The notes beneath the pieces were generated by a model. The model did not search any database. It had not been told where the DNA came from and saw only the letters and a list, made by a program, of their open reading frames with translations. Both the position numbers and the translations under genes were made by a program. A DNA stretch of 64,000 nt, taken from contig NZ_CP130565.1 of assembly GCF_030534335.1 (NCBI RefSeq), positions 1,137,501 through 1,201,500 of the forward strand, in the 5' to 3' direction. This stretch comes from Marivirga harenae. GTDB lineage: Bacteria; Bacteroidota; Bacteroidia; Cytophagales; Cyclobacteriaceae. Position 1 is the first letter of the stretch, and every line of letters starts with the position of its first letter. Positions 44,644-53,705 of the stretch are shown piece by piece.

Positions 44644-44811
44644 TCATCCTCCACAACCCATGAATTTCTTAAAATCAATGCCTTCAGGAATAATACCATT
44701 TCTTTCCTCCTCTTTGCTATCGCCTTTTTTCTTCGAGCTAACTTGCTTGCTGGAAGTACTTAATTTTTCTTCTCTATTTTCTTTGGAAAGATGTTTCTTA
44801 TTTGAACTCAT
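44644..44811 (-). CDS. 55-residue Lys/Glu/Ser-rich protein ending in GCGG
   Basis: This frame runs ATG to TGA over 56 codons. The product is hydrophilic and charged (MSSNKKHLSKENREEK, SSKKKGDSKEEERNG), then ordered (IIPEGIDFKKF), ending MGCGG. I recall similar short proteins with a PE.IDFKK.GCGG-like ending in Cytophagales, but I cannot check that. The C-terminal Cys-Gly-Gly is striking. It lies upstream of FKBP and TPM genes on the same strand and may form an operon with them. Confidence 0.55.
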   Translation of the reverse strand: MSSNKKHLSKENREEKLSTSSKQVSSKKKGDSKEEERNGIIPEGIDFKKFMGCGG

Positions 44812-45025
44812 ACGCAGTCTAACGTTATACTTATTCCTAATGTTATAAGACAGTGTTTAGCTCTTAAATTTTTCTTTGTCTTGTACATGCCTTTTCGTAT
44901 CTTTTGGATTATTTTTAGTACAACTCAATGAATCAAATTGTTACTCTTTAATCAAATAGTTATAATTCAGACATTTATACATTTGATTCCGTGAATAAAT
45001 AATATAGAATTTATATAATCTCAAA

Positions 45026-45475
45026 ATGCTTAAAAAAAGAATCTTTGTAGGTCTGTCCATTAGTTTAGCCCAAATACTATTGTTTTACGGGGTTTATCAA
45101 CTGCTCTTTTTATTTGAATCGCTTTTTACAGAAGATACAAAGCGTACTGTTTTTGAAAGCCTCTTTTTAGATTGGTTTTTTAATGATTATGTGTTGGTAT
45201 TTGCCTTACTTATCATCCTTCAAAATATCCTAATCATAATAACTTGGCGGAAGAACTGGACTTTCCTTTTAAGAATCATTACCAGTATTTTGCATGCTCT
45301 ATTCTGGGCTCAGAACATGGATACCTTATACAACGAATCATTGATCTTGGGCGGAACTGGTATTGTATTAATATGGTTAGGTCCTGCCTTTGAAACAATT
45401 TTGATCACGGCTTTTGGTATCAAGCACCCATACAGAGAAAGAGATTATTTCGAGGACTTAGACAAAAAGCCTTAG
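45026..45475 (+). CDS. Polytopic membrane protein of unknown function
   Basis: This 149-residue protein has about four hydrophobic helices (roughly 5-31, 54-73, 80-97 and 107-130) and a charged tail (PYRERDYFEDLDKKP). I do not recognise the family. It is convergent with the ABC transporter gene, with four bases between stop codons. No hairpin could be placed between them. Confidence 0.65.
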   Translation: MLKKRIFVGLSISLAQILLFYGVYQLLFLFESLFTEDTKRTVFESLFLDWFFNDYVLVFALLIILQNILIIITWRKNWTFLLRIITSILHALFWAQNMDTLYNESLILGGTGIVLIWLGPAFETILITAFGIKHPYRERDYFEDLDKKP

Positions 45476-45479
45476 AGGC

Positions 45480-47255
45480 TTAGGTTGCCATTTCCTTAAA
45501 CTGCATATTATGTAATTGATGATAATAACCGCCTTGATCCAATAGCTCTTTGTGAGTACCTGTTTCTTTTATCTCCCCTTTGTCAAGCACAATAATTTTA
45601 TCTGCCTCTTGAATGGTGGATAAGCGATGTGCAATAAGAATACTTGTTCTTCCCTTCATCATTTTTTCAATGGCATTTTGAATCATTTCTTCTGTTTCAG
45701 AATCTACTGAGGAGGTGGCTTCATCCAACACAATTATCTTGGGATTATAGACCATAGCCCTTACAAAAGATATCAATTGACGCTGACCCACTGATAAAGT
45801 TGCTCCTCTTTCCATCACATTGTATTCATATCCACCTGGTAGCCTTTCAATGAATTTTCTGGCTCCTACTAACTCGGCCGCATCTTTAACTTGTTGCAGA
45901 GTAATATCAGGGTTTCCTAAGGTTATATTATAAAGGATAGTATCGGAAAAGAGAAAAACATCCTGTAAGACCACCCCGATATTTTGCCGTAAAGCAGATA
46001 AGTCATATTCTTTTAAATCTTTTCCATCAAGCATGATTTCTCCTTTTTGGATATCATAAAATCTACTCAAAAGGTTTATGACTGAAGATTTACCTGCTCC
46101 TGTTGCGCCTACTAATGCCACTGATTCTCCCTCTTTCACCTCAAATGAAATGTTTTTTAAAACGACTTCATCTTGATTATAGGAGAATTCTACATTTCTA
46201 AATGATATGTTTCCTTCTACTGTTTCAGGTTTGTAATTTCCGTGGTTTGGGATATGTTCTTTATTGTCCAATAAATTCAGAATTCTTGATGAACTCACTA
46301 TTCCCATTTGTAAAGTATTGAATCTATCAGCAATCAATCGTATAGGGCGGAAAAACATTTGAATGTATAAAATAAAAGCAATTAGCATTCCTAAGCTAAT
46401 ACCAGATTCTGCTTCATTTATGACACCTTTGGCCCCGTACCAAACCAATAAGCCAATACCTGTCGCCTGAATTACTTCCGCTACGGGGAAGTAAATTGAA
46501 TAATAAAGTACTGAGCGAATATTAGATTTTCTATGTTCGTTGTTGATTTTCTTAAATTCTTCATACTCTCTTTTTTCTGCGGTAAATATTTGCACAATCG
46601 ACATTCCTGTGACATGCTCCTGAACAAAAGAATTTAAGGTTGAAACTGCATTTCTTACTTCATTGAAGGCAACTTTAACTTTTTCTTTGAAAATATAAGT
46701 ACTAAGGAAAAGCAGAGGTAATGTAGCCAAAGAGACGAGAGTCAATTTCCAGCTCATAGCAAACATCATCCCAAGTATAAATAGGATTTGTAAAATATCG
46801 CCTATCATGGCGGCCAAGCCTTGGCTAAATACATCAGAAAGTGTTTCTACATCAGAAACATTTCTCGTTACTAAACGACCAATTGGCGTTTTATCAAAAA
46901 ACTTTAAGCGTAGACTTAACAAATGTCGGTATAGCTTCAAGCGAATATCCCGAATAATAAATTGGCCTAACCAGCCCGATAAATACGTATGCCCATATTG
47001 GACAATGGCTTGCATTACCAACAATGCGACCAAGATTAGAGTCATGTTAATAAGGCCTTGAAAATCTCCTTGAGCAACAGGATTATCAATTGCTTTTTGA
47101 ATGACGAATGGTCTTGCTGGAGCTAAGACTGCCAGTGCTACAGTGAGAAAAACCAAGAAATAGAATCGCCCTTGATAAGGTTTTACAAATTTATACAAAC
47201 GTCTTAAAACGTTGGTATCAATAATATTCCCGCTTTTAATATTGTCTTTCTTCAC
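45480..47255 (-). CDS. ABC exporter, fused permease and ATPase (MsbA/MDR-like)
   Basis: This 591-residue half-transporter has about six membrane helices (30-330) and an ATPase domain: Walker A GATGAGKSS (383-391), signature LSVGQRQL, Walker B IIVLDEATSSVD and the switch region IAHRLSTIQ. It would act as a homodimer or heterodimer exporting a lipid or drug. The substrate is not shown by sequence. The truA gene starts upstream on the same strand, nine bases away. Confidence 0.93.
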   Translation of the reverse strand: MKKDNIKSGNIIDTNVLRRLYKFVKPYQGRFYFLVFLTVALAVLAPARPFVIQKAIDNPVAQGDFQGLINMTLILVALLVMQAIVQYGHTYLSGWLGQFIIRDIRLKLYRHLLSLRLKFFDKTPIGRLVTRNVSDVETLSDVFSQGLAAMIGDILQILFILGMMFAMSWKLTLVSLATLPLLFLSTYIFKEKVKVAFNEVRNAVSTLNSFVQEHVTGMSIVQIFTAEKREYEEFKKINNEHRKSNIRSVLYYSIYFPVAEVIQATGIGLLVWYGAKGVINEAESGISLGMLIAFILYIQMFFRPIRLIADRFNTLQMGIVSSSRILNLLDNKEHIPNHGNYKPETVEGNISFRNVEFSYNQDEVVLKNISFEVKEGESVALVGATGAGKSSVINLLSRFYDIQKGEIMLDGKDLKEYDLSALRQNIGVVLQDVFLFSDTILYNITLGNPDITLQQVKDAAELVGARKFIERLPGGYEYNVMERGATLSVGQRQLISFVRAMVYNPKIIVLDEATSSVDSETEEMIQNAIEKMMKGRTSILIAHRLSTIQEADKIIVLDKGEIKETGTHKELLDQGGYYHQLHNMQFKEMAT

Positions 47256-47264
47256 TTGCTGATT

Positions 47265-48008
47265 TTAAATATAAATTTCCTCAGGGTAGTTTACCTGTGT
47301 TAGAAAAAGTCCTTCAGGCGGAACTGACCTCCCTGCTTTCTTCCTATCCTTAGCCTCAATAATGTTTTCAAAGTCTTCAATGCTAAGCTTGTTTTGTCCA
47401 ACATCTAACAAAGTGCCTACTAGAGCCCTCACCATCCCCCGCAAAAATCGATTGGCTTTGATATGAAAAACAAGAGATTCCTTCTCTTGTTTCCAATAGG
47501 CTTCAAATATATCACAGTTAAATGTATATACATCTGTTTTTACCTTACTAAAGCTTTCAAAATCCTGATGATTCAGTAATTTTTCTGAAGCCAAATTCAT
47601 CATATCAACATTAAGCTGTCGAGCAAAAATATAAGCTTGATCAACTGCAAAGGGGTTTTTTGAAGTCACTATATGATATTGGTAAGCTCTGCTTTCAGCA
47701 TCAAAGCGTGCGTGCGTTTCCTCTTGAACTTTTCTAACATGTTTTAAAGCTACGTCATGTGGTAACATTTTGTTAGCCTTAAATAAAAGTTGTTCTGCTT
47801 CAAGCGCAACATGAAAATCGACATGAAAAACCTGGGCTGTTGCGTGAACTCCGCTATCTGTTCGTCCGCTTCCCAAGATATCTATGGGTTGATTTAAAAT
47901 TGTGGAAAAAACCTCTTCAATTTTTTGCTGAACGCCCATTGCGTTTGGTTGTTTTTGCCAACCATGGTAGTTTGTGCCTTTATATGCTATGGTAAAAAAA
48001 TATCTCAT
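47265..48008 (-). CDS. truA: tRNA pseudouridine synthase A
   Basis: This 247-residue protein makes pseudouridine at positions 38-40 of the tRNA anticodon arm. The catalytic aspartate is Asp51 in GSGRTDSGVHA. Other family parts are IAYKGTNYHGWQKQPN, RAYQYHI and FLRGMVRALVGTLLDVG. The length is normal. The ABC exporter gene follows after nine bases. Confidence 0.97.
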   Translation of the reverse strand: MRYFFTIAYKGTNYHGWQKQPNAMGVQQKIEEVFSTILNQPIDILGSGRTDSGVHATAQVFHVDFHVALEAEQLLFKANKMLPHDVALKHVRKVQEETHARFDAESRAYQYHIVTSKNPFAVDQAYIFARQLNVDMMNLASEKLLNHQDFESFSKVKTDVYTFNCDIFEAYWKQEKESLVFHIKANRFLRGMVRALVGTLLDVGQNKLSIEDFENIIEAKDRKKAGRSVPPEGLFLTQVNYPEEIYI

Positions 48009-48108
48009 TAACTTGAAAGAGCAAATTTAAGGGAAAATATAGGAGCAAGATAACTTTTCGTAATACTATCTTAACGGAAAGACCATTAAACATTACAGCA
48101 CTTAAATC

Positions 48109-48149
48109 AAAAAAGTCTTTGGCCTAGGATAAAACCCAACCAAAGACTT
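48109..48149 (-). terminator. Intrinsic terminator after the acidic lipoprotein gene
   Basis: A ten-base-pair stem (AAGTCTTTGG / CCAAAGACTT) has a 17-base loop. On the minus strand it is followed by TTTTTT, 33 bases past the stop of the lipoprotein gene at 48182. Confidence 0.8.
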
Positions 48150-48181
48150 CAGTCATATTCAATTTGTAAGGACATTTACTA

Positions 48182-48850
48182 TCATAAAGCCTTTACGTAA
48201 GCTTCAATAAATCCATACGGATACTCTCTTGAATACTCGATTTCATAGTCTCCCGCTAAAATCATCATTTTCTCTATTTCAGGGTTTTTTGATTTACCTC
48301 GGAATTCCTTTACTAATTCTTCTGACAAGGGACTGTCTTCTGCAAAGCTAAAAGTATTTACTATGTTTTTCGCCAAGATTTCCAAATCTTCCTTTTCAAC
48401 CTCATCATCTCCTTTTAGCTGTCTTAATACCTCTTCATAGTTTGGCATTTCCCTTTCGTTTAGTGCGATATACAGGGTTCCAATGTCGCCTTTCTCAATC
48501 TCAACAGGGTCTCCGCTTCCACCTCCTGGTGTGGTGCCAGTGACAATCTCTTGGTAACAGAATCCATTTGGGTATTGACACGGAATAATAGTTTCTGCCA
48601 CAGGATCACAAGGGATAGGGTTTCCAAATTCGTCTTCACATGGACCCACCGGGTAGATTCTTACCCAACCTCTTATGGACGGAAGTTCTATATCTATATC
48701 AATCCATCCGTAATTAGGAAACATAGCCTTTTGGTTTCCAGCATCGGGGTCTTTAACATCATCTTTCGATAATTTCATCTCCTCTTCTTGGCAACTAATT
48801 AAAAAGCCTAGGGCAAGTAGTGCAACAACTGCAAGTGTTAAGTTTTTCAT
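48182..48850 (-). CDS. Acidic lipoprotein of unknown function
   Basis: The ATG at 48850 gives a lipoprotein signal MKNLTLAVVALLALGF with lipobox LISC (Cys20). A longer frame to 48916 would bury it. The 222-residue product is acidic, with a Pro/Cys-containing segment (GPCEDEFGNPIPCDP, IPCQYPNGFC), then helical parts (EEVLRQLKGDDEVEKEDLEILAKNIV). I do not recognise the family. It ends at a hairpin terminator. Confidence 0.7.
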   Translation of the reverse strand: MKNLTLAVVALLALGFLISCQEEEMKLSKDDVKDPDAGNQKAMFPNYGWIDIDIELPSIRGWVRIYPVGPCEDEFGNPIPCDPVAETIIPCQYPNGFCYQEIVTGTTPGGGSGDPVEIEKGDIGTLYIALNEREMPNYEEVLRQLKGDDEVEKEDLEILAKNIVNTFSFAEDSPLSEELVKEFRGKSKNPEIEKMMILAGDYEIEYSREYPYGFIEAYVKAL

Positions 48851-49050
48851 GGTATTAAAAATTTTAGTTCGAAAAAAACCAAGCTTCGTTGCTTGATTCA
48901 CTAGTAGATCAAGCAAATCTTAATTTGTTACCCCTGCTTTCATTAATTCTTATAAAAAAATCTTTCTAGCTTCATTTTGTGGCTGCAAATAGGCCAGAGT
49001 AGGCTTAGAGAGGTTAGTTTAATTAAAAATGAATCCATAAATTCACAACT

Positions 49051-49590
49051 ATGGAAACAAAAATTGCTATTTTACGAGGTATCAATGTTGGTGGGAAAAG
49101 AAAAATCCTAATGGCAGATTTGAAAATATTAATGCAGAATCTGGGCTACCAAAACATTCAAACTTACATTCAAAGTGGTAATATAATTTTCAAGGCAGAT
49201 GAAAAGCTTCAAAATAAAGAGATAGCAGCAGGAATTGAAACTGCAATTCTCAACAAATTTGATTTTGAAGTTCCTGTCATAGTTTTGTCAAAAAATGAAA
49301 TTGAAAGTGCTGTAGCCAATAATCCATTTTATACGTCAGATGCAGACATTAATAATTTGCACCTTACTTTTCTCAGCGAAGAACCTGACAAAGAGAAATT
49401 AGCATTGATAGAAATTGTAGATTGTACGCCAGACCAATTTAAAATTATTAATAAAAATGTTTTTATTTATTGCGAAGCCAGTTACCACAAATCTAAATTG
49501 ACCAATGACTTATTTGAAAGAAAGCTGAAAATAAAGGCTACCACAAGAAATTGGAAAACGGTTTTGAAACTTTGGGACTTAAGCAAATAA
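49051..49590 (+). CDS. DUF1697 domain protein
   Basis: This 179-residue protein has the DUF1697 opening: KIAILRGINVGGKRKILMADLKILMQNLGYQNIQTYIQSGNIIF. The later region (KSKLTNDLFERKLKIKATTRNWKTVLKL) matches the family as well. The function is unknown. It is a single gene, divergent from the lipoprotein gene and convergent with the TonB-dependent receptor gene. Confidence 0.92.
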   Translation: METKIAILRGINVGGKRKILMADLKILMQNLGYQNIQTYIQSGNIIFKADEKLQNKEIAAGIETAILNKFDFEVPVIVLSKNEIESAVANNPFYTSDADINNLHLTFLSEEPDKEKLALIEIVDCTPDQFKIINKNVFIYCEASYHKSKLTNDLFERKLKIKATTRNWKTVLKLWDLSK

Positions 49591-49602
49591 TTAAATTGTT
49601 AT

Positions 49603-51630
49603 TCACAGTTTCCACTTCACCCCTACATAAAAATTCCTTCCAGGGGCCGGCTGATAAAATCTTCCGCCAAAAGCATTGAGATCATTCCCCAAGCTGTAGG
49701 TTGTATCAAAAATATTTTCCGTTCCAGCAAAAAAATTAATTTTCTGCTTAATCGGCAATTGGTAATCAATATTTGCATTTAAAAGGTGGTACGGATCAGC
49801 CAATATTTCATTATCATCAGTAAGGGGTGTTGCGCTTACATATCGGTAATGTAGGTTTAAGTTCAGTCTTTCTGACATTACAAAATTGAGGGTTTGATTG
49901 AAAGTGTGTTGAGGAACTCCAGTCAGTAGATTACCTGAATAATCTTCCTCCCGTTTTTGGTAATCGTCAAAAGTGAATTCATAAAAATTATAGCTAGAGC
50001 GGCTATTGATTTGACCTATGAACCCTTGCTCCTTTTCGTACCATTTCACATTCAATCCCCATTCAGTTCCAAATTGGTTGGTAGCTCCTGCATTTTGAAA
50101 TAATACCACTCCATCTTCATTTGTATAAGTGGTGATAGTTTCCCTTAGCGCAGAATAGAAAAAAGTAGCATCCAATTGTACTCTTCTTCCATAATATTTG
50201 TGCCCTAATTCGTAGGTTCTACCTTTTTCAGCTTGCAGATTTCTGTTAATACTGCCTTCATTGGTGCGGATTTCATCCAAAGTCGGACTCGAAAAGCCCT
50301 CACTTAAAGAAGCAAAAGTCATGTTTGCTGGAGACCATTGATATTTTAAAGCGACCCTTGGGATGACTTCATTATCAAAATTTCTATTGAATTCGAATGG
50401 TTCAGCAAAAGCATTTACCTTTCTGTTAACTTTATATTCCAATAAATTACTACTCAATCCTAAAGTCAATTGCCAGTTTTCATAACCAATTTGAGTTTGC
50501 ACAAAAAATAATTTGCGATCAATATTCAAGTCATCTGCAAAACGGATAGTATCTTTTTGTCCATTTACATTTCCATAGTTATTGGCGGAATTATCAGCAT
50601 ATTGCCATTCCAGGCCGGCATCCCATTGCCAATCCACATTTTGGAGGTTCATATCGTAAGTCCATTGATGACGCAAAGCCACTTCCCTGTTTTGGTCTTC
50701 TTTATAATCCAAGATAAAAGGATTTTGAAACCAGGTGTAAGTGCCAGCAACATGAGAAGTCTGACTTAAATTTTCTCCAAAAAAACTGGTGTAGCCTACT
50801 CCATAAAAAACAGTCTTTTGATCTATAGAGGAATTCTGTGGTTCACTTCCGGCTCTAGCTTGAGTAGGGTCTTCTTCAAATTGTTCCGCTGTTAAGCCTC
50901 CCGGGATTTCATAAAATAAATCATTATACAACACATGGAAATCTAGTTGATGGTTCTCATTGATTTGGAAGCGAGTAGAAAGCTGGTAATTTTGTCTACT
51001 CAAAGCATTATGATCTCTGTAGCCTTCATTTTGCTGTTGATCGACCGCATAAAAAGTAGTCCATTTTCCACTTTCTATTTGCCCTTTTGTACCTGCATTT
51101 AGCTGGCCAAAACTTCCCGCTGATAACTGAACTTGCAGTGGGCTTCCTTGCTCAGATGGGAAATTACTGATCTGCATTACCCCTCCCAATCCAGCACCAA
51201 AAAGACTTCCTGCTGGACCTTTCACTACTTCCAATTCTTGCATCTGGGTATTGCCCAATAGATTCAAAGCAGTTGAACCATTCGCTTCAGTAAAAGGCAA
51301 GCCATTCCAATACACTTTCACATCTCGAACACCAAAAGGCGATCGAATGGAACTACCTCTTATACTCACCCTGTAGCTTGAGACTGCTCTTTGCTCTAAA
51401 TTAACACCTGGTAAGGTATTCCAAGCCATCACAGGATCATGAGGAGAAAAACGGTCTAATTCTTTGGGACTTAAATAGGCGATTGGAGCTGACTGCCTAT
51501 TGATTTTTTCTCCTTTGCTAAAGCCGGTGACTGTAACTACCTCCAGGATAGAGTCATTTTGAATATCCTGAGACGAAACTGAAATTGAACTAGACAAAAA
51601 AACGACTATCAGCAATAAATGGATGCGCAT
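49603..51630 (-). CDS. TonB-dependent outer-membrane receptor
   Basis: The ATG at 51630 gives a signal peptide MRIHLLLIVVFLSSSISVSSQ; a TTG at 51666 would only add an implausible extension. The 675-residue protein has a likely TonB box (EVVTVTGF), a plug domain (YRVSIRGSSIRSPFGVRDVKVYWNGLPFTEANGSTALNLL, GGVMQISNF) and a C-terminal barrel ending in a Phe/Trp-rich strand (FYVGVKWKL). It resembles siderophore, cobalamin or metal receptors. No transporter partner is adjacent and the substrate is not evident. Confidence 0.92.
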   Translation of the reverse strand: MRIHLLLIVVFLSSSISVSSQDIQNDSILEVVTVTGFSKGEKINRQSAPIAYLSPKELDRFSPHDPVMAWNTLPGVNLEQRAVSSYRVSIRGSSIRSPFGVRDVKVYWNGLPFTEANGSTALNLLGNTQMQELEVVKGPAGSLFGAGLGGVMQISNFPSEQGSPLQVQLSAGSFGQLNAGTKGQIESGKWTTFYAVDQQQNEGYRDHNALSRQNYQLSTRFQINENHQLDFHVLYNDLFYEIPGGLTAEQFEEDPTQARAGSEPQNSSIDQKTVFYGVGYTSFFGENLSQTSHVAGTYTWFQNPFILDYKEDQNREVALRHQWTYDMNLQNVDWQWDAGLEWQYADNSANNYGNVNGQKDTIRFADDLNIDRKLFFVQTQIGYENWQLTLGLSSNLLEYKVNRKVNAFAEPFEFNRNFDNEVIPRVALKYQWSPANMTFASLSEGFSSPTLDEIRTNEGSINRNLQAEKGRTYELGHKYYGRRVQLDATFFYSALRETITTYTNEDGVVLFQNAGATNQFGTEWGLNVKWYEKEQGFIGQINSRSSYNFYEFTFDDYQKREEDYSGNLLTGVPQHTFNQTLNFVMSERLNLNLHYRYVSATPLTDDNEILADPYHLLNANIDYQLPIKQKINFFAGTENIFDTTYSLGNDLNAFGGRFYQPAPGRNFYVGVKWKL

Positions 51631-51691
51631 AATATTATGTGGGTTAAGCTTGATGCCAATTAACAAGGCGAGCTGCTAAAAGTTAAGGAAT

Positions 51692-52477
51692 TTACCAACT
51701 TCCACCTGCTCCACCACCACCTGTCATTCCCCCTCCGAAACCACCAAAACCACCGCCTCCTCCGAAGCCACCACCTCCAGAATTGAAGTCTCCGAAAGTA
51801 CCTCCATGACTTCGGCCACTGCTGCCTAAAAGCATCATCAGAGTAATCATATCTAAACTACCACCTCCCATATGATGATTTCTTACTCTTCTTAATCGTG
51901 AAATAATAGTGATGATGATAAAAAAGAAAATTAAGAATGCACCAAGACCTATTCCTTTACCTGCATCATTATCAGCCAATTGATCTGCAGTATATTTACC
52001 AGAGGCCAAATCAAATATTACAGAAGTAGCCTCGTCCAAGCCTTGGTAGTAATTGCTATTTCGGAAAGCTGGTTTCATGTATTCGTTCACAATTGTACTT
52101 GCCGCACCATCAGGAACTACATCTTCCATACCATAGCCAGTATTAATAAACATTCGCTTATCTTCTATTGCCACTGTAATCAATAAACCATTATCTTTTT
52201 CGGCCTGCCCAATTTTCCAATTGTCAAATACCTCCACTCCAAATTGATTAGGATCATACTGACCATAGGTAGGTACAATCAAGATCACTACTTGAGTTGA
52301 AGTGCTGTCATTATAAGCCCTTAATTTCCTTTCTAATTGCTGTTGTTCTCCGCTATTTAATGTTTGCGTTAAGTCATTCACCAACTTCGGAGGATTCGGT
52401 CTCGGTGGGATTTCATTTTGAGCAAAAACGGAAGTTACAAAAAATATTGCTAGGATGGAAAAGTAAATGTTTTTCAT
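51692..52477 (-). CDS. Exported TPM-domain protein with Gly-rich tail (YgcG-like)
   Basis: This 261-residue protein has a signal peptide (ending SVFAQ), a TPM domain (VNDLTQTLNSGEQQQLERKLRAYNDSTSTQVVILIVPTYG, DNGLLITVAIEDKRMFINTGYGMEDVVPDG), a membrane helix (about 178-197) and a C-terminal Gly-rich segment from about 225. It is the exported partner type usually found with lemA, but here lemA is 43 kb away. The 3' neighbour on the same strand is the TonB-dependent receptor. Confidence 0.9.
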   Translation of the reverse strand: MKNIYFSILAIFFVTSVFAQNEIPPRPNPPKLVNDLTQTLNSGEQQQLERKLRAYNDSTSTQVVILIVPTYGQYDPNQFGVEVFDNWKIGQAEKDNGLLITVAIEDKRMFINTGYGMEDVVPDGAASTIVNEYMKPAFRNSNYYQGLDEATSVIFDLASGKYTADQLADNDAGKGIGLGAFLIFFFIIITIISRLRRVRNHHMGGGSLDMITLMMLLGSSGRSHGGTFGDFNSGGGGFGGGGGFGGFGGGMTGGGGAGGSW

Positions 52478-52602
52478 GACTTTCTTGAACTGTATTTTAA
52501 GCCGCTAAGTTACAATTGAAAGATTGTTTCCTAGAATATTTTTATAAATTTTAATGATTGTATTTTTAGTAATTCGCTATTTTTTTTAGTATTTTTAATA
52601 TC

Positions 52603-53661
52603 GTGAATTCACCCCATAACATAAAAGGCCGAGGCGCACAACAACGACTTTCCAACTCATTTTCTAAACAAGAATTTAGCACAGAGTGGGACGAGGGGAT
52701 TGATGAATATACGCATTTAGATAAGCCAAGCACTCAAATATTCTACGAACACCCTAAAAAAATCATTAATAAAGTGAGCAGTCCGGATGTTGGTATGGAT
52801 TACTCTATAAACCCCTATCAGGGATGCGAACATGGCTGCGTTTATTGCTACGCCCGCAATTCACATGAATACTGGGGTTTTGATTCAGGCTTGGATTTTG
52901 AATCCAAAATTATAGTCAAAAAGAATGCTGCTGAATTACTTGAACAAGAGCTTTTAAATCCTAATTGGAAAGTTAAACCTATTGTGCTTTCCGGGAATAC
53001 AGATTGTTATCAACCACTGGAAAGAAAGCTCAGGATTACTAGAAATCTTTTAAAAATAATGGCAAAATATCGGCATCCTGTGGGAATCATCACCAAAAAC
53101 ACAGGCTTTTTGGAGGACTTGGATGTGCTGGAAGATTTGGCAAAAGATAACTTAGTTAGGGTTATTTTATCCATTACTAGCTTGGATGAAAAGCTAAGAT
53201 CTGTTTTGGAACCAAGAACCGCCTCTTCAATAAAAAAACTTCAAGCCATTAAAATTTTGAGTGAAAAAGGAATTCCCGTTTCCATTATGAACGCCCCAGT
53301 CATTCCCGGTTTAAACCATAGTGAGATTCCAGAAATTATAAAAAAAGCTGCTGAGAATGGCGCTACTGATGCAGGATATACCGTAGTTCGATTAAACGGC
53401 AGAATAGCAGAAATTTTTAAAAAATGGCTAAAAACCTATTTTCCTGATCGATTTGAAAAAGTCTGGCATCAAATAGAAAATTTACACCAAGGTAGAGTCA
53501 ACGATTCAAATTGGGGTCAAAGAATGAGAGGAAATGGTGCTGAAGCCGATATGATTAAACAGCTATTCAATATGGCGAAGAAAAAGTACATGAAGGGTGG
53601 AGAAAAGATTGAATTAAACACCTCCGCTTTTAGAAGGGGCGGTGCTTATCCATTATTTTGA
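52603..53661 (+). CDS. PA0069-family radical SAM protein
   Basis: This 352-residue protein has the radical SAM cluster motif CEHGCVYC (CxxxCxxC) in YQGCEHGCVYCYARNSHEYWG, related to spore photoproduct lyase-like proteins. SGNTDCYQPLERKLRITR and NAPVIPGLNHSEIP follow, as in the family. The start is GTG; no in-frame ATG precedes the conserved region. It seems to be a single gene between the TPM gene and the amylase gene. The substrate is unknown. Confidence 0.88.
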   Translation: MNSPHNIKGRGAQQRLSNSFSKQEFSTEWDEGIDEYTHLDKPSTQIFYEHPKKIINKVSSPDVGMDYSINPYQGCEHGCVYCYARNSHEYWGFDSGLDFESKIIVKKNAAELLEQELLNPNWKVKPIVLSGNTDCYQPLERKLRITRNLLKIMAKYRHPVGIITKNTGFLEDLDVLEDLAKDNLVRVILSITSLDEKLRSVLEPRTASSIKKLQAIKILSEKGIPVSIMNAPVIPGLNHSEIPEIIKKAAENGATDAGYTVVRLNGRIAEIFKKWLKTYFPDRFEKVWHQIENLHQGRVNDSNWGQRMRGNGAEADMIKQLFNMAKKKYMKGGEKIELNTSAFRRGGAYPLF

Positions 53662-53705
53662 GTCTATTCAACTTCGGATAAATCATATTTCCTTAAATTT
53701 GAATT

